A DNA stretch of 61,175 nt from Microvirga sp. 3-52 (GCF_018383585.1 NZ_JAHAMK010000029.1:1-61175); one strand, 5' to 3'. Shown: positions 1 to 9,915, counted from the stretch's first letter. Translations and numbers: made by a program. The notes: a model not told the origin generated them from the letters alone.

Positions 1-136
1 GGTGATGCCGGGCGACAACATCACCATGGAAGTGACGCTGATTGCGCCGATCGCCATGGAAGAGAAGCTGCGCTTCGCCATCCGCGAAGGCGGCCGCACC
101 GTCGGCGCCGGCGTCGTCGCCGCCGTGATGGACTAA
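1..136 (+). CDS. tuf: Elongation factor Tu, C-terminal end (partial)
   Basis: The window opens inside a coding frame (codons from base 2) that ends at the TAA at 134-136. The 44 visible residues run from VMPGDNITM through [17 protein letters not shown], the signature beta-barrel end (domain 3) of EF-Tu, the GTPase that delivers aminoacyl-tRNA to the ribosome. The gene lies 68 bp upstream of rpsJ, the usual place for a tuf copy at the head of the S10 operon. The GTPase domain is outside the window, so integrity of the whole gene cannot be judged. Confidence 0.95.
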   Translation, partial: VMPGDNITMEVTLIAPIAMEEKLRFAIREGGRTVGAGVVAAVMD

Positions 137-204
137 ATTTTAGAGGATCAAAGGACAGCGGCCGGGTTTCGGCTCGGTCGCTTCCCTTGTTGAATGGATA
201 AGCC

Positions 205-513
<309 letters not shown>

Positions 514-561
514 GCCCGCCGGGCTCGGAGCTTTCGGTAGACACGCCGAGAGGATACGCAC

Positions 562-1290
562 ATGCGCTCAGGCGTCATTGCACAGAAAGTCGGGATGACC
601 CGCATCTTCACGGATGCCGGCGAACATATCCCGGTCACGGTTCTGAAGGTCGACAGCTGCCAGGTCGTCGCCCACCGGACCATGGAGAAGAACGGCTACA
701 CCGCGCTGCAGGTCGGCGTCGGCAAGGCCAAGGTGAAGAACGTTTCGAAGGCCGAGCGTGGGCGGTTCGCCGTTGCGCAGGTCGAGCCGAAGCGCAAGCT
801 CGCGGAATTCCGCGTCTCCGAGGATGCTGTCATCCCGGTCGGCGCCGAGATCACCGCTGATCACTTCATTGCCGGTCAGTTCGTGGATGTCACGGGCATC
901 ACGACCGGTAAGGGCTTCGCCGGCGGCATGAAGCGCTGGAACTTCGGCGGACTGCGCGCCACGCACGGCGTGTCGGTCTCCCACCGGTCGATCGGTTCGA
1001 CCGGTGGCCGCCAGGATCCGGGCAAGACGTTCAAGAACAAGAAGATGCCGGGTCACCTGGGTGTCGAGCGCGTCACCACGCAGAACCTGCGTGTCGTGTC
1101 CACCGACGTCGAGCGCGGTCTGATCCTCGTCGAAGGCGCCGTTCCCGGCGTGGCCGGCGGCTGGATCTTCGTCCGCGACGCGGTGAAGCGCAAGCTGCCT
1201 GCAGAAGTGCCGATGCCCGGCTCCTTCCGCACGGCCAACGATTCTGCTCCGGCCGCCCAGGCTGAGCAGGCCCAAGAGGAGAATGCGTGA
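562..1290 (+). CDS. rplC: 50S ribosomal protein L3
   Basis: L3 is an early-assembly 50S protein near the peptidyl transferase centre. The 242-residue product begins [16 protein letters not shown] and contains the conserved loop stretch around MKRWNFGG and [16 protein letters not shown] short Ala/Gln/Glu-rich C-terminal tail extends it, as in other alphaproteobacteria. A good GAGAGGA ribosome binding site precedes ATG. Its TGA stop overlaps the start of rplD (TGATG arrangement), so the two are probably translationally coupled. Confidence 0.98.
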   Translation: MRSGVIAQKVGMTRIFTDAGEHIPVTVLKVDSCQVVAHRTMEKNGYTALQVGVGKAKVKNVSKAERGRFAVAQVEPKRKLAEFRVSEDAVIPVGAEITADHFIAGQFVDVTGITTGKGFAGGMKRWNFGGLRATHGVSVSHRSIGSTGGRQDPGKTFKNKKMPGHLGVERVTTQNLRVVSTDVERGLILVEGAVPGVAGGWIFVRDAVKRKLPAEVPMPGSFRTANDSAPAAQAEQAQEENA

Positions 1291-1910
1291 TGAAACTTGA
1301 TGTCACCACGCTCGAGGGCAACACCGCTGGTTCGGTCGACCTGAACGAGGCCATCTTCGGTCTCGAGCCGCGCGCCGACCTGCTTGCCCGTTGCGTCCGC
1401 TGGCAGCTCGCGAAGCGCCAGGCCGGCACGCACGCCGTCAAGAATCGTTCGGACATCGACCGGACGACGAAGAAGGTCTACAAGCAGAAGGGCACCGGCA
1501 GCGCCCGTCACGGCGCCGCGAGCGCTCCCCAGTTCCGGGGCGGCGGTCGAGCCTTCGGACCGCAGGTCCGCAGCCACGCTCACGACCTGCCCAAGAAGGT
1601 TCGCGCTCTTGCCCTGAGGCACGCGCTCTCGTCCAAGGCCAAGGATGCCTCGCTCGTCGTAATCGACGACGCGAAGCTCTCCGAGCCCAAGACGAAGGCT
1701 CTCGTCGAGCGCTTCGGCAAGCTCGGCCTCGGCAACGCCCTGATCATCGGCGGCGCCGAGATCGAGACGAACTTCCAGCGGGCTGCTCGCAACATCCCGA
1801 ACATCGACGTCCTGCCGGTGCAGGGCATCAACGTCTATGACATCCTGCGTCGCGAGAAGCTCGTTCTCACGAAGTCGGCTGTCGATGCGCTGGAGGCGCG
1901 CTTCAAATGA
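1290..1910 (+). CDS. rplD: 50S ribosomal protein L4
   Basis: L4 binds 23S rRNA and lines the exit tunnel; in E. coli it also represses the S10 operon, which is not shown here. I start it at ATG 1290 ([16 protein letters not shown]), not at the preceding in-frame GTG 1287, because family N-termini match and the ATG shares bases with the rplC stop. The product is 206 aa. The tunnel loop region around [15 protein letters not shown] and RGGGRAFGP is intact. The last four bases (ATGA) overlap rplW. Confidence 0.97.
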   Translation: MKLDVTTLEGNTAGSVDLNEAIFGLEPRADLLARCVRWQLAKRQAGTHAVKNRSDIDRTTKKVYKQKGTGSARHGAASAPQFRGGGRAFGPQVRSHAHDLPKKVRALALRHALSSKAKDASLVVIDDAKLSEPKTKALVERFGKLGLGNALIIGGAEIETNFQRAARNIPNIDVLPVQGINVYDILRREKLVLTKSAVDALEARFK

Positions 1911-2203
1911 GCCTGGACCCGCGCCATTACGATGTGATCGTAAGCCCGGTCATCACCGAGAAGGCCACGACCCTGTCCGAACAGAACAAGGTCGTCTTCA
2001 AGGTGCGGCTGGATGCGACGAAGCCGCAGATCAAAGAAGCGGTTGAGAAGCTGTTCGATGTCAAGGTGAAGAGCGTCAACACGCTCGTCACCAAGGGCAA
2101 AGTGAAGATGTTCCGCGGCACCCGCGGCCAGCGGTCGGACGTGAAGAAGGCGGTTGTAACCCTCGCTGAGGGCCAGACCATCGACGTCACGACGGGCCTC
2201 TGA
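1907..2203 (+). CDS. rplW: 50S ribosomal protein L23
   Basis: L23 is a 98-aa protein at the mouth of the polypeptide exit tunnel, the docking site for trigger factor and SRP. The sequence has [14 protein letters not shown] near the N-terminus and the conserved central [18 protein letters not shown], as expected. Its ATG overlaps the rplD stop by four bases (ATGA), indicating coupled translation. rplB starts 20 bp downstream. Confidence 0.98.
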   Translation: MSLDPRHYDVIVSPVITEKATTLSEQNKVVFKVRLDATKPQIKEAVEKLFDVKVKSVNTLVTKGKVKMFRGTRGQRSDVKKAVVTLAEGQTIDVTTGL

Positions 2204-2223
2204 TCGGTTGAGAGAGTGATCCG

Positions 2224-3060
2224 ATGGCTTTGAAAACATTCAAACCAATCACCCCCGGCCTGCGCCAGCTGGTGATCGTCGACCGCAGCGAGCTCTACAA
2301 GGGCAAGCCGGTCAAGAAGCTGACGGAGGGCAAGAGCTCCTCCGGCGGCCGTAACAATCTGGGTCGCGTGACCGTCCGCTTCCGTGGCGGTGGTCACAAG
2401 CGCACCCTGCGCCTGGTCGACTTCAAGCGTCGCGGCCGTATGGGCGATGTGGCGACCGTGGAGCGGATCGAGTACGATCCGAACCGCACCGCCTTCATCG
2501 CTCTGATCCGCTACGCCGACGGCGAGCAGTCCTACATCCTGGCCCCGCAGCGCATGGCTGTCGGCGACCAGGTGGCGGCTGGCGAGCAAGTCGACATCAA
2601 GCCGGGCAACGCGATGCCGGTCGGCAACATGCCGGTGGGAACGATCATCCACAACGTCGAGCTGAAGATCGGCAAGGGCGGCGCTCTCGCCCGCTCCGCC
2701 GGTACCTACGCTCAGATCGTTGGTCGTGACCAGGGCTACGTGACGATCCGCCTGAACTCCGGCGAGCAGCGCTTGGTCCATGGCCTGTGCTTCGCCAGCG
2801 TCGGTGCGGTGTCGAACCCGGACCACATGAACACCTCGATCGGTAAGGCTGGTCGTAACCGCTGGCTCGGCAAGCGTCCGCATAACCGCGGCGTTGCCAT
2901 GAACCCAATCGACCACCCGCACGGTGGTGGTGAGGGCCGTACCTCCGGTGGTCGCCATCCGGTGTCCCCGTGGGGCGTACCGACCAAGGGCAAGAAAACC
3001 CGTTCGAACAAGCGGACCGACAAGTTCATCGTGTCGAGCCGTCACGCTCGGAAGAAGTAA
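2224..3060 (+). CDS. rplB: 50S ribosomal protein L2
   Basis: L2 is the largest and one of the most conserved 50S proteins, needed for subunit association and peptidyl transfer. The 278-aa product carries the family hallmarks [20 protein letters not shown] near the N-terminus and the C-terminal [20 protein letters not shown] loop with its functionally important histidine. Length and sequence are ordinary. The ATG follows a GAGAGTGAT ribosome binding region 20 bp after rplW. Confidence 0.98.
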   Translation: MALKTFKPITPGLRQLVIVDRSELYKGKPVKKLTEGKSSSGGRNNLGRVTVRFRGGGHKRTLRLVDFKRRGRMGDVATVERIEYDPNRTAFIALIRYADGEQSYILAPQRMAVGDQVAAGEQVDIKPGNAMPVGNMPVGTIIHNVELKIGKGGALARSAGTYAQIVGRDQGYVTIRLNSGEQRLVHGLCFASVGAVSNPDHMNTSIGKAGRNRWLGKRPHNRGVAMNPIDHPHGGGEGRTSGGRHPVSPWGVPTKGKKTRSNKRTDKFIVSSRHARKK

Positions 3061-3075
3061 GGATAGAGGCACGTC

Positions 3076-3354
3076 ATGGCACGTTCGCTTTGGAAGGGTC
3101 CGTTCGTCGACGGCTACCTCCTCAAGAAGGCCGAGGCTGCCCGTTCCTCGGGCCGCAACGAGGTTATCAAGATCTGGAGCCGCCGCTCCACGATCCTCCC
3201 GCAGTTCGTGGGCCTCACTTTCGGGGTCTACAACGGTCAGAAGCACATTCCCGTCAACGTGAGCGAGGAAATGGTGGGTCACAAGTTCGGCGAGTTCTCG
3301 CCGACCCGCACTTTCCACGGCCACGCGGCGGACAAGAAGGCGAAGAGGAAGTAA
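3076..3354 (+). CDS. rpsS: 30S ribosomal protein S19
   Basis: S19 sits in the 30S head with S13 and contacts the A-site tRNA and the 50S bridge. This 92-aa protein begins [18 protein letters not shown] and contains [16 protein letters not shown] and [16 protein letters not shown], all typical. It follows rplB by 15 bp, and only one base separates its stop from the rplV start, consistent with tight coupling in the S10 operon. Confidence 0.98.
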   Translation: MARSLWKGPFVDGYLLKKAEAARSSGRNEVIKIWSRRSTILPQFVGLTFGVYNGQKHIPVNVSEEMVGHKFGEFSPTRTFHGHAADKKAKRK

Positions 3355-3355
3355 G

Positions 3356-3736
3356 ATGGGTAAGGCCGCGACTCCTCGCGCACTGAGCGACACAGAGGCT
3401 CAAGCCGTCGCTCGCATGCTGCGCGTCAGCCCCCAGAAGCTCAATCTTGTTGCGGCCCTTATCCGCGGCAAGAAGGTTTCTGCGGCTCTCGCCGATCTCG
3501 AGTTCTCCCGCAAGCGCATCGCTCGCGACGTGAAGAAATGCCTCGAGAGCGCCATTGCCAACGCCGAGAACAACCACAATCTCGATGTGGACGATCTCGT
3601 CGTCAGCCAGGCTTTCGTCGGCAAGGCGCTCGTCATGAAGCGCTTCCACGCCCGGGCCCGTGGCCGGGGTGCTCGTATCATGAAGCCGTTCTCGAACCTC
3701 ACCATTGTGGTTCGGGAAGTTGCCGAACAGGCATAA
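3356..3736 (+). CDS. rplV: 50S ribosomal protein L22
   Basis: L22 binds all six 23S rRNA domains; its beta-hairpin lines the exit tunnel and is a known site of macrolide resistance mutations. The 126-aa product has [20 protein letters not shown] and the hairpin tip [20 protein letters not shown], with no visible deletion. It lies between rpsS (1-bp gap) and rpsC (11-bp gap). Confidence 0.98.
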   Translation: MGKAATPRALSDTEAQAVARMLRVSPQKLNLVAALIRGKKVSAALADLEFSRKRIARDVKKCLESAIANAENNHNLDVDDLVVSQAFVGKALVMKRFHARARGRGARIMKPFSNLTIVVREVAEQA

Positions 3737-3747
3737 AGGAGAACCAG

Positions 3748-4452
3748 ATGGGTCAGAAAGTTAACCCGATCGGTCTTCGGCTCGGCATCAACCGGACCTG
3801 GGACTCGCGCTGGTTCGCCGGCAAGGGCGAGTACGCCAAGCTGATGCACGAGGACATGGCGATCCGCGAAGCTCTCATGAAGCAGCTGAAGCAGGCCGCC
3901 GTCTCGAAGATCGTCATCGAGCGTCCGCACAAGAAGTGCCGCGTCACCATTCACTCGGGTCGTCCGGGCGTGGTGATCGGCAAGAAGGGTGCCGACATCG
4001 AGAAGCTGCGCAAGCTCGTCGCCAAGATGACGGACGCGGACGTGGCGATCAACATCGTCGAAGTCCGCAAGCCGGAAGTCGACGCGACGCTGGTGGCCGA
4101 TTCGATCGCTCAGCAGCTCGAGCGCCGTGTCGCTTTCCGCCGCGCCATGAAGCGCGCCGTTCAGTCGGCGATGCGTCTGGGCGCCGAGGGCATCCGCATC
4201 AACTGCTCGGGCCGTCTGGGTGGCGCCGAAATCGCCCGCCTCGAATGGTACCGCGAAGGTCGCGTTCCGCTGCACACCCTGCGTGCGGATGTGGATTACG
4301 GCACGTCCACGGCCTTCACGACCTATGGCACCTGCGGCATCAAGGTCTGGATCTTCAAGGGCGAAATCCTTGAGCACGATCCGATGGCCCAGGACAAGCG
4401 GATGAACGACGAAGGAGGCCGCTCCGGTGGCCGCCGCGAGCAGGCGGCGTAA
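3748..4452 (+). CDS. rpsC: 30S ribosomal protein S3
   Basis: S3 is part of the mRNA entry channel and its helicase surface. I start it at ATG 3748, preceded by AAAGGAGAACCAG, because [14 protein letters not shown] is the universal N-terminus; the open frame continues further upstream but without family similarity. The product is 234 aa. A KH domain is visible around [20 protein letters not shown], followed by the S3 C-terminal domain containing [19 protein letters not shown] sequence and [13 protein letters not shown]. The short Gly/Arg/Ala-rich end is normal for alphaproteobacteria. Confidence 0.97.
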   Translation: MGQKVNPIGLRLGINRTWDSRWFAGKGEYAKLMHEDMAIREALMKQLKQAAVSKIVIERPHKKCRVTIHSGRPGVVIGKKGADIEKLRKLVAKMTDADVAINIVEVRKPEVDATLVADSIAQQLERRVAFRRAMKRAVQSAMRLGAEGIRINCSGRLGGAEIARLEWYREGRVPLHTLRADVDYGTSTAFTTYGTCGIKVWIFKGEILEHDPMAQDKRMNDEGGRSGGRREQAA

Positions 4453-4476
4453 CCGAGAGGTCAGGAGAGGTTTGCC

Positions 4477-4890
4477 ATGTTGCAACCGAAGAAAACCAAG
4501 TTCCGTAAGCAATTCAAGGGCCGCATCTCCGGCACCGCGAAGGGCGGCACGGACCTCAACTTCGGCCAGTTTGGCCTGAAGGCGATGGAACCCGAGCGCG
4601 TCAACGCTCGTCAGATCGAAGCGGCTCGCCGCGCCATCACCCGCGCCATGAAGCGCGCGGGCCGGGTGTGGATCCGCATCTTCCCGGACGTGCCGGTGTC
4701 GTCGAAGCCGACCGAAGTGCGTATGGGTAAGGGTAAGGGCGCTCCCGAATTCTGGGCGGCCAAGGTGAAGCCTGGCCGTATCATGTTCGAGATCGACGGC
4801 GTGCCGGAGGACATCGCTCGCGAGGCTCTGCGCCTCGGCGCTGCGAAGCTCCCGATCAAGACGCGCTTCATCCAGCGCATTGCCGAGTAA
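4477..4890 (+). CDS. rplP: 50S ribosomal protein L16
   Basis: L16 organises the A-site region of the 50S subunit. The 137-aa protein begins [17 protein letters not shown] and contains [20 protein letters not shown] and [18 protein letters not shown], diagnostic of the family. A GGAGAGG ribosome binding site precedes it, and it sits between rpsC (24-bp gap) and rpmC (10-bp gap). Nothing in its length or composition is unusual. Confidence 0.98.
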   Translation: MLQPKKTKFRKQFKGRISGTAKGGTDLNFGQFGLKAMEPERVNARQIEAARRAITRAMKRAGRVWIRIFPDVPVSSKPTEVRMGKGKGAPEFWAAKVKPGRIMFEIDGVPEDIAREALRLGAAKLPIKTRFIQRIAE

Positions 4891-4900
4891 GGAGGGGATC

Positions 4901-5113
4901 ATGAAGTCTAAGCAGAGAGCCTCTGACCTCAACGCGATGTCGAAGGACCAGCTGTCGGATGAGCTGCTGAACCTGAAGAAGGAGCAGTTCAACCTCCGCT
5001 TCCAGCGCGCGACCGGCCAACTCGAGAACACCGGACGCGTCCGTGAGGTCCGCAGGGACATCGCCCGCGTCAAGACGCTGCAGCGCCAGAAGTCGGCCGC
5101 GGCGAAGGCTTAA
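4901..5113 (+). CDS. rpmC: 50S ribosomal protein L29
   Basis: L29 is a small helical-hairpin protein beside L23 at the tunnel exit. I start it at ATG 4901, which has GGAGGGG just upstream, not at an in-frame ATG at 4880 that lies inside rplP. This gives 70 aa beginning [18 protein letters not shown], with the conserved [19 protein letters not shown] helix and an Ala/Lys-rich end. rpsQ begins 11 bp later. Confidence 0.95.
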   Translation: MKSKQRASDLNAMSKDQLSDELLNLKKEQFNLRFQRATGQLENTGRVREVRRDIARVKTLQRQKSAAAKA

Positions 5114-5124
5114 AGGGGATCAAG

Positions 5125-5364
5125 ATGCCGAAGCGCGTTTTGCAGGGCGTCGTTGTCAGCGACAAGCAGGACAAGACGGTCGTTGTGAAGGTGGAACGCC
5201 GTTTCACGCACCCGGTCATGAAGAAGACCGTGCGTAAGACGAAGAACTACCATGCTCATGACGAAAACAACACAGCCAAGGTGGGCGACACGGTCTTCAT
5301 CGAAGAGACCAGGCCGCTCTCCAAACTCAAGACCTGGGTGCTCGTCGACCAAGCGAAAGCTTAA
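5125..5364 (+). CDS. rpsQ: 30S ribosomal protein S17
   Basis: S17 is a primary 16S rRNA-binding OB-fold protein. The 79-aa product begins [20 protein letters not shown] and contains [20 protein letters not shown] and [15 protein letters not shown], matching the family throughout. It is the last gene of the S10 block; a 162-bp gap with a promoter follows before rplN. Confidence 0.98.
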   Translation: MPKRVLQGVVVSDKQDKTVVVKVERRFTHPVMKKTVRKTKNYHAHDENNTAKVGDTVFIEETRPLSKLKTWVLVDQAKA

Positions 5365-5380
5365 AAGCTTTCCCTAGGGG

Positions 5381-5409
5381 TTGTCTAACGGGGGCGGTTC
5401 GTGTATACG
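5381..5409 (+). promoter_or_regulatory. Candidate sigma-70 promoter upstream of rplN
   Basis: TTGTCT (5381-5386) and TATACG (5404-5409) are separated by exactly 17 bp, a good housekeeping promoter spacing. It lies in the 162-bp gap between rpsQ and rplN and would make a leader of about 110 nt before rplN. It suggests that the spc block can be transcribed on its own. No transcript data are available. Confidence 0.55.
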
Positions 5410-5436
5410 GCCGCCTCTCTCGACATTTGAAGGGCA

Positions 5437-5471
5437 GGGGACATTAGATCCCCGTCAGGCGTAGTCCGGGG
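5437..5471 (+). promoter_or_regulatory. rplN leader with alternative hairpins
   Basis: In the leader, GGGGA (5437-5441) can pair with TCCCC (5449-5453) around a 7-nt loop. The overlapping CCCCG (5450-5454) can instead pair with CGGGG (5467-5471). The two pairings exclude each other, a layout seen in attenuators and in ribosomal-protein autoregulatory leaders. The stems are short (5 bp), so a regulatory role is only a suggestion. Confidence 0.3.
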
Positions 5472-5526
5472 GGCAATCCTGCCTTGGCCCGGAAACCTGT
5501 CTGAAACAAAGGAAAGGATCAAAGCC

Positions 5527-5895
5527 ATGATCCAGATGCAGACGAATCTTGACGTCGCCGATAATTCCGGCGCCCGTCGCGTGATGTGCATCAAGGTTCT
5601 CGGCGGTTCGAAGCGTAAGTACGCTTCCGTGGGCGATATCATCGTCGTATCCGTGAAAGAGGCTATTCCGCGCGGTCGCGTGAAGAAGGGCGATGTCATG
5701 AAGGCAGTCGTCGTTCGCACCGCGAAGGACATCCGCCGCGCTGACGGCTCGGTCATCCGTTTCGACCGCAATGCCGCCGTTCTGATCAACAATCAGAAAG
5801 AGCCGGTCGGCACCCGTATCTTCGGCCCCGTTCCGCGTGAACTGCGTGCCAAGAACCACATGAAGATCATTTCGCTTGCGCCGGAGGTGCTCTAA
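5527..5895 (+). CDS. rplN: 50S ribosomal protein L14
   Basis: L14 forms intersubunit bridge B8 and binds silencing factor RsfS. The 122-aa product begins [20 protein letters not shown] and contains [20 protein letters not shown] and GPVPRELR, all typical. It is the first gene of the spc block. AAAGGAAAGGATC upstream is a good ribosome binding region, and the TAA stop overlaps the rplX ATG by one base (TAATG). Confidence 0.98.
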   Translation: MIQMQTNLDVADNSGARRVMCIKVLGGSKRKYASVGDIIVVSVKEAIPRGRVKKGDVMKAVVVRTAKDIRRADGSVIRFDRNAAVLINNQKEPVGTRIFGPVPRELRAKNHMKIISLAPEVL

Positions 5896-6212
5896 TGGCC
5901 GCTAAGATCAAGAAGGGCGACAAGGTCGTCGTTCTGACCGGTCGCGACAAGGGCAAGACTGGTGAAGTCGTGCAGGTGCTCCCGAAGGAAGAGCGCGCGG
6001 TCGTCCGTGGCGTGAACCTCGTGAAGCGCCACCAGCGCCAGACGGCGAACTCAGAGGGCGGCATCATCTCGAAAGAGGCGGCCATCCATCTGTCGAACCT
6101 GGCCTACGCAGACCCGAAGGACGGCAAGCCGACCCGGGTTGGTTTCAAAATTCTCGAAGACGGCCGCAAGGTCCGTTTCGCCAAGCGCTCGGGGGACCTG
6201 ATCGATGGCTAA
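5895..6212 (+). CDS. rplX: 50S ribosomal protein L24
   Basis: L24 initiates 50S assembly. The 105-aa protein has the KOW motif [20 protein letters not shown] at the N-terminus, [14 protein letters not shown] in the middle, and [16 protein letters not shown] further on. Its start overlaps the rplN stop by one base, and its 3' end overlaps the first eight bases of rplE, so translation of the three genes is likely coupled. Confidence 0.98.
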   Translation: MAAKIKKGDKVVVLTGRDKGKTGEVVQVLPKEERAVVRGVNLVKRHQRQTANSEGGIISKEAAIHLSNLAYADPKDGKPTRVGFKILEDGRKVRFAKRSGDLIDG

Positions 6213-6771
6213 GGCTCAGGTGGACGGCTACACGCCGCGGCTGAAGAAGCACTACGAGGAAGTGGTGCGTCCGAAGCTCATTGAAGAATTCGGCTACAAG
6301 AACCCCATGGAAGTGCCGACGATCGACAAGATCGTCCTGAACATGGGCGTTGGCGAATCAACCGCCGACTCGAAGAAGGCTACGGTCGCGGCTGCCGATC
6401 TCGCACTAATCGCCGGCCAGAAGCCGGTGATCACGAAGGCCCGCAAGGCTATCTCGCAGTTCAAGGTCCGCGAGAACATGCCGATCGGCGCCAAGGTTAC
6501 GCTGCGCAAGGTTCGTATGTACGAATTCCTTGACCGTCTCGTGACCATCGCTCTCCCGCGCGTCCGCGACTTCCGGGGCCTGAACCCCAAGTCGTTCGAC
6601 GGCCGCGGCAACTACGCAATGGGTATCAAGGAGCACCTGGTGTTCCCTGAGATCAATTACGACAGGGTCGAGCAGGTTTGGGGTATGGACGTCATCATCG
6701 CCACCACGGCGAAGACCGACGAAGAAGCCCGGGCCCTGCTGCGTCACTTCAACTTCCCGTTCCGGCAGTGA
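6205..6771 (+). CDS. rplE: 50S ribosomal protein L5
   Basis: L5 binds 5S rRNA in the central protuberance. The 188-aa product contains [19 protein letters not shown], the [19 protein letters not shown] stretch and [20 protein letters not shown], which identify the family with certainty. It begins [21 protein letters not shown], with its ATG inside the end of rplX (8-bp overlap), and is followed 39 bp later by rpsN. Confidence 0.98.
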   Translation: MAKAQVDGYTPRLKKHYEEVVRPKLIEEFGYKNPMEVPTIDKIVLNMGVGESTADSKKATVAAADLALIAGQKPVITKARKAISQFKVRENMPIGAKVTLRKVRMYEFLDRLVTIALPRVRDFRGLNPKSFDGRGNYAMGIKEHLVFPEINYDRVEQVWGMDVIIATTAKTDEEARALLRHFNFPFRQ

Positions 6772-6810
6772 GGATAGCTGTCCTCAAACGCGGACACTGG
6801 AGATAAAAGC

Positions 6811-7116
6811 ATGGCTAAGAAAAGCGCTATTGAGAAGAACAAGCATCGTCGTGAGCTGGTGAAGAAGTTCGCCGGCCGCCGCGAGCGCCTCCTGGCGGTC
6901 GCCAACGACGAGTCGAAGTCCATGGAGGAGCGCTTCGAGGCGCGCCTCAAGCTGGCTGAGCTGCCGCGCAACGCGAGCAAGACCCGCATCCGCAACCGCT
7001 GCGAGATCACGGGCCGCCCGCGTGCTTACTACCGCAAGCTCGGCATGTCGCGCATCGCTCTGCGCGAGCTCGGCAACAAAGGCCTGATCCCGGGCCTCGT
7101 GAAGTCCAGCTGGTAA
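6811..7116 (+). CDS. rpsN: 30S ribosomal protein S14 (zinc-free form)
   Basis: S14 joins the 30S head late in assembly. At 101 aa this is the long, zinc-independent form: the CxxC...CxxC ribbon of the short form is missing and a single Cys is visible in [19 protein letters not shown]. It begins [33 protein letters not shown] ribosome binding region precedes the start. The neighbours are rplE and rpsH. Confidence 0.98.
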   Translation: MAKKSAIEKNKHRRELVKKFAGRRERLLAVANDESKSMEERFEARLKLAELPRNASKTRIRNRCEITGRPRAYYRKLGMSRIALRELGNKGLIPGLVKSSW

Positions 7117-7131
7117 GGGGGAGGGCATCAT

Positions 7132-7527
7132 ATGATCAACGATCCGTTGGGCGATATGCTCACCCGTATCCGTAACGCGCAGATGCGCCGTCGCGGGTCC
7201 GTTTCCACCCCTGGCTCGAAGCTCCGCGCTCGCGTCCTCGAGGTTCTCAAGTCCGAGGGCTACATCCGCGACTACTCGCAGACCGAATTCGGCAACGGCC
7301 GGACCGAGTTCTCGATCGAGCTGAAGTATTATGACGGTCAGCCGGTGATCCGCTCCATCGAGCGTGTCTCCAAGCCCGGCCGCCGCGTGTATGCTTCCGT
7401 CGACACCATGCCCCGCGTGGCTGACGGCCTCGGCATCACCATTCTCTCGACGCCCCAGGGCGTGATGGCCGATCATGAGGCCCGTGAGAAGAACGTGGGC
7501 GGCGAAGTGCTCTGCAAGGTCTTCTAA
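7132..7527 (+). CDS. rpsH: 30S ribosomal protein S8
   Basis: S8 is a primary binder of the 16S central domain and, in E. coli, the translational repressor of the spc operon. The 131-aa protein begins [20 protein letters not shown], has SRPGRRVY-like [19 protein letters not shown], and ends with [20 protein letters not shown]. Length and motifs are ordinary. GGGGGAGGGCATC precedes the ATG 15 bp after rpsN. Confidence 0.98.
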   Translation: MINDPLGDMLTRIRNAQMRRRGSVSTPGSKLRARVLEVLKSEGYIRDYSQTEFGNGRTEFSIELKYYDGQPVIRSIERVSKPGRRVYASVDTMPRVADGLGITILSTPQGVMADHEAREKNVGGEVLCKVF

Positions 7528-7563
7528 GGCCAGGCACCCGCACAGAACCACGGAGATTCGAAA

Positions 7564-8097
7564 ATGTCCCGAGTAGGCAAGAAACCCGTTCCGGTTCCGT
7601 CAGGTGTGACGGCTACCGTTGACGGTCAGATGGTTAAGGTTAAGGGCACGAAGGGCGAGCTCTCGTTCCTCGTTCCCGAAGAAGTGTCGGTTGCTCTTGA
7701 AGACGGCGCCGTGTCGGTGAACCCGCGCGACGAGTCCAAGATGGCCCGTGCGAAGTGGGGCATGTCCCGCGCCCAGGTGGCGAACCTGGTCGAGGGCGTG
7801 TCCAAGGGCTTCGAGAAGCGCCTCGAAATCAACGGCGTCGGCTACAAGGCCGCCGTTGCCGGCAAGGTGCTGAAGCTGTCGCTGGGCTACAGCCACGACA
7901 TCGACTACGCGATCCCGGCCGGCGTGACGATCACGACGCCGAGGCCGACCGAAGTCGTCGTTGTCGGCATCGACAAGCAGGTCGTTGGTCAGACCGCCGC
8001 CGAGATCCGCGAATATCGCGGTCCGGAGCCCTACAAGGGCAAGGGCGTGAAGTACTCCGACGAGTTCATCTTCCGCAAGGAAGGCAAGAAGAAGTAA
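7564..8097 (+). CDS. rplF: 50S ribosomal protein L6
   Basis: L6 lies near the sarcin-ricin loop and the factor-binding site. The 177-aa protein begins [20 protein letters not shown] and shows the two-domain family pattern, with [20 protein letters not shown] in the middle and the conserved C-terminal [20 protein letters not shown]. It lies 36 bp after rpsH and 12 bp before rplR, in the standard spc order. Confidence 0.98.
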   Translation: MSRVGKKPVPVPSGVTATVDGQMVKVKGTKGELSFLVPEEVSVALEDGAVSVNPRDESKMARAKWGMSRAQVANLVEGVSKGFEKRLEINGVGYKAAVAGKVLKLSLGYSHDIDYAIPAGVTITTPRPTEVVVVGIDKQVVGQTAAEIREYRGPEPYKGKGVKYSDEFIFRKEGKKK

Positions 8098-8109
8098 GGA
8101 CGACGTAAC

Positions 8110-8472
8110 ATGGCTGAGAAGAAAGGCGCCGAAGATCGCCGCAAGGCTCGTGTGCGCCGTGCGATCAAGAAGGCAGCGAATGGCCGTCCGCGTTTGTCGG
8201 TCTTCCGTTCGTCCAAGCAGATCTACGCCCAGGTCATCGATGACGTGCGCGGCCACACGGTCGCGTCGGCTTCGACCCTCGAGGCTGACCTCAAGGGCAA
8301 GCTCAAGACCGGCGCCACTGTCGATGCGGCGAAGGAAGTGGGCAAGCTCGTAGCCGAGCGCGCGGTTCAGGCCGGCGTGAAGCAGGTCATCTTCGACCGC
8401 TCGGGCTACCTCTATCACGGCCGCGTCAAGGCTCTGGCCGACGCTGCCCGTGAAGGCGGTCTGGATTTCTAA
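8110..8472 (+). CDS. rplR: 50S ribosomal protein L18
   Basis: L18 binds 5S rRNA with L5. The 120-aa product has a basic N-terminal tail, then [20 protein letters not shown], and the C-terminal [19 protein letters not shown] signature. It sits between rplF (12-bp gap) and rpsE (63-bp gap); the latter is slightly longer than most spacers in this block and contains a GCGGGCCCGC palindrome. Confidence 0.98.
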   Translation: MAEKKGAEDRRKARVRRAIKKAANGRPRLSVFRSSKQIYAQVIDDVRGHTVASASTLEADLKGKLKTGATVDAAKEVGKLVAERAVQAGVKQVIFDRSGYLYHGRVKALADAAREGGLDF

Positions 8473-8535
8473 CGGCGGGTGTAATCCAACAACCCTTAGC
8501 GAGCGGGCCCGCCGCCCGCGCAAGTGAGAGGTCTC

Positions 8536-9105
8536 ATGGCTAGAGAACCAAGAGAACGTGCTGATCGCGAAGAGCGCGACAGCGAATTCGTGGACCGCCT
8601 GGTCCACATCAACCGCGTCGCGAAAGTCGTGAAGGGTGGCCGTCGCTTCGGCTTCGCCGCTCTCGTGGTCGTCGGCGACCAGAAGGGCCGCGTCGGCTTC
8701 GGCCACGGCAAGGCCCGTGAGGTGCCCGAGGCGATCCGCAAGGCAACGGACGCGGCCAAGCGCTCCATGATCCGCGTCGCTCTCCGCGAGGGCCGCACGC
8801 TTCACCACGATGTGAACGGCCGCCACGGCGCCGGCAAGGTCGTGCTGCGTGCCGCTCCCCAGGGTACCGGCATCATCGCCGGCGGCCCCATGCGCGCCGT
8901 CTTCGAAGTGGTGGGCATGCAGGACGTGGTCGCCAAGTCGCTCGGCTCGTCGAACCCGTACAACCTCGTCCGCGCGACTTTCGACGCGCTCAAGAATGAG
9001 GACAGCCCGCGTTCGGTCGCCGCTCGCCGCGGCCTGAAGGTCTCGACCCTACAGGCTCGCCGCCGCGACGCAGACACCAGCGAAGCCGCTGGCGCTGAAG
9101 CGTAA
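8536..9105 (+). CDS. rpsE: 30S ribosomal protein S5
   Basis: S5 contributes to decoding accuracy and the mRNA entry helicase. I start at ATG 8536 ([18 protein letters not shown]), with GAGAGG correctly spaced upstream, in preference to the in-frame GTG at 8524. The product is 189 aa. The double-stranded RNA-binding-like domain is visible at [20 protein letters not shown] and the C-terminal domain at [20 protein letters not shown]. The tail is longer than in E. coli, as is usual in alphaproteobacteria. Confidence 0.96.
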   Translation: MAREPRERADREERDSEFVDRLVHINRVAKVVKGGRRFGFAALVVVGDQKGRVGFGHGKAREVPEAIRKATDAAKRSMIRVALREGRTLHHDVNGRHGAGKVVLRAAPQGTGIIAGGPMRAVFEVVGMQDVVAKSLGSSNPYNLVRATFDALKNEDSPRSVAARRGLKVSTLQARRRDADTSEAAGAEA

Positions 9106-9119
9106 GGGAGGCTTTGACA

Positions 9120-9326
9120 ATGGCAAAGAATCCAGCCGCTTCCGGCAGCACCATCACCGTTGAGCAGATCGGGTCGCCGATCCGCCGCGAGGCCAAGCAG
9201 CGCCAGACGCTGATCGGCCTCAAGCTCAACAAGCTTCACCGCACCTCGACCTTGGAAGACACGCCGGCAATTCGCGGCATGATCGAAAAGGTCAAGCACC
9301 TCGTGCGCGTTGTCGACGGGCAGTGA
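9120..9326 (+). CDS. rpmD: 50S ribosomal protein L30
   Basis: L30 is a small peripheral 50S protein. I start at ATG 9120 ([20 protein letters not shown]), with GGGAGG upstream, not at the in-frame TTG at 9114. The product is 68 aa and contains the family core [20 protein letters not shown] and [15 protein letters not shown]. Its stop is followed 10 bp later by rplO. Confidence 0.95.
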   Translation: MAKNPAASGSTITVEQIGSPIRREAKQRQTLIGLKLNKLHRTSTLEDTPAIRGMIEKVKHLVRVVDGQ

Positions 9327-9336
9327 GGAGAGCGTC

Positions 9337-9810
9337 ATGAAACTCAACGAAATTCGTGACAACGAAGGTTCCACCAAGAACCGCATGCGCGTGGGCCGTG
9401 GTATCGGCTCCGGCAAGGGCAAGACCGGTGGTCGCGGCGTCAAGGGTCAGAAGTCCCGTACCGGCGTGTCGATCAAGGGCTTCGAAGGCGGTCAGATGCC
9501 TCTGCATCGTCGTCTGCCCAAGCGCGGCTTCAACAAGCCGAACGCGATCGAGCTGAACGAGGTCAATGTCGGCCGCATTCAGCAGGCCATCGAGGCCGGC
9601 AAGCTCGACACGGGCGCTGCCGTCACGATCGAGACGCTGGTCGCTGCCGGTGTGGTCTCCAAGCCGCGCGACGGCGTGAAGATCCTCGGCGTCGGCGAGC
9701 TCAAGACGAAGCTTTCCTTCCAGGTCCATGGCGCGTCGAAGTCGGCCGTCGAAGCGATCGAGAAGGCTGGTGGCTCGGTCACCCTCCTGGGTGCCGTTGC
9801 GCAGGCGTGA
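9337..9810 (+). CDS. rplO: 50S ribosomal protein L15
   Basis: L15 is a late-assembly 50S protein with an extended Gly/Arg-rich N-terminal arm. I choose ATG 9337 ([20 protein letters not shown]), preceded by GAGGAGAGCGTC, giving 157 aa. The arm [19 protein letters not shown] and the [17 protein letters not shown] stretch are diagnostic. It is the last ribosomal gene before secY, from which it is separated by a hairpin-containing spacer. Confidence 0.96.
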   Translation: MKLNEIRDNEGSTKNRMRVGRGIGSGKGKTGGRGVKGQKSRTGVSIKGFEGGQMPLHRRLPKRGFNKPNAIELNEVNVGRIQQAIEAGKLDTGAAVTIETLVAAGVVSKPRDGVKILGVGELKTKLSFQVHGASKSAVEAIEKAGGSVTLLGAVAQA

Positions 9811-9839
9811 GCCCGCGCCCACATTGACTAAGATCCAAG

Positions 9840-9873
9840 CGGCGGCCCGCGTCTGATCGCGTGGCCGCCGTTT
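9840..9873 (+). terminator. Hairpin between rplO and secY (attenuator-like)
   Basis: CGGCGGCC (9840-9847) pairs perfectly with GGCCGCCG (9863-9870). The inner CGCG (9848-9851) pairs with CGCG (9858-9861) around a 6-nt loop with one bulged T. Only TTT follows, so it is weaker than a full intrinsic terminator. It may lower read-through into secY or protect the upstream RNA end. Confidence 0.45.
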
Positions 9874-9915
9874 GCGTGATGATCGTCACGTATCAGGTAT
9901 TTCGGGGACACCACT

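Noticed and set aside
1927..5073. Long open frames antisense to rplB, rpsS, rpsC and neighbours
   Set aside because: They are shadows of ribosomal genes with strong codon bias. No start context or family similarity was seen.
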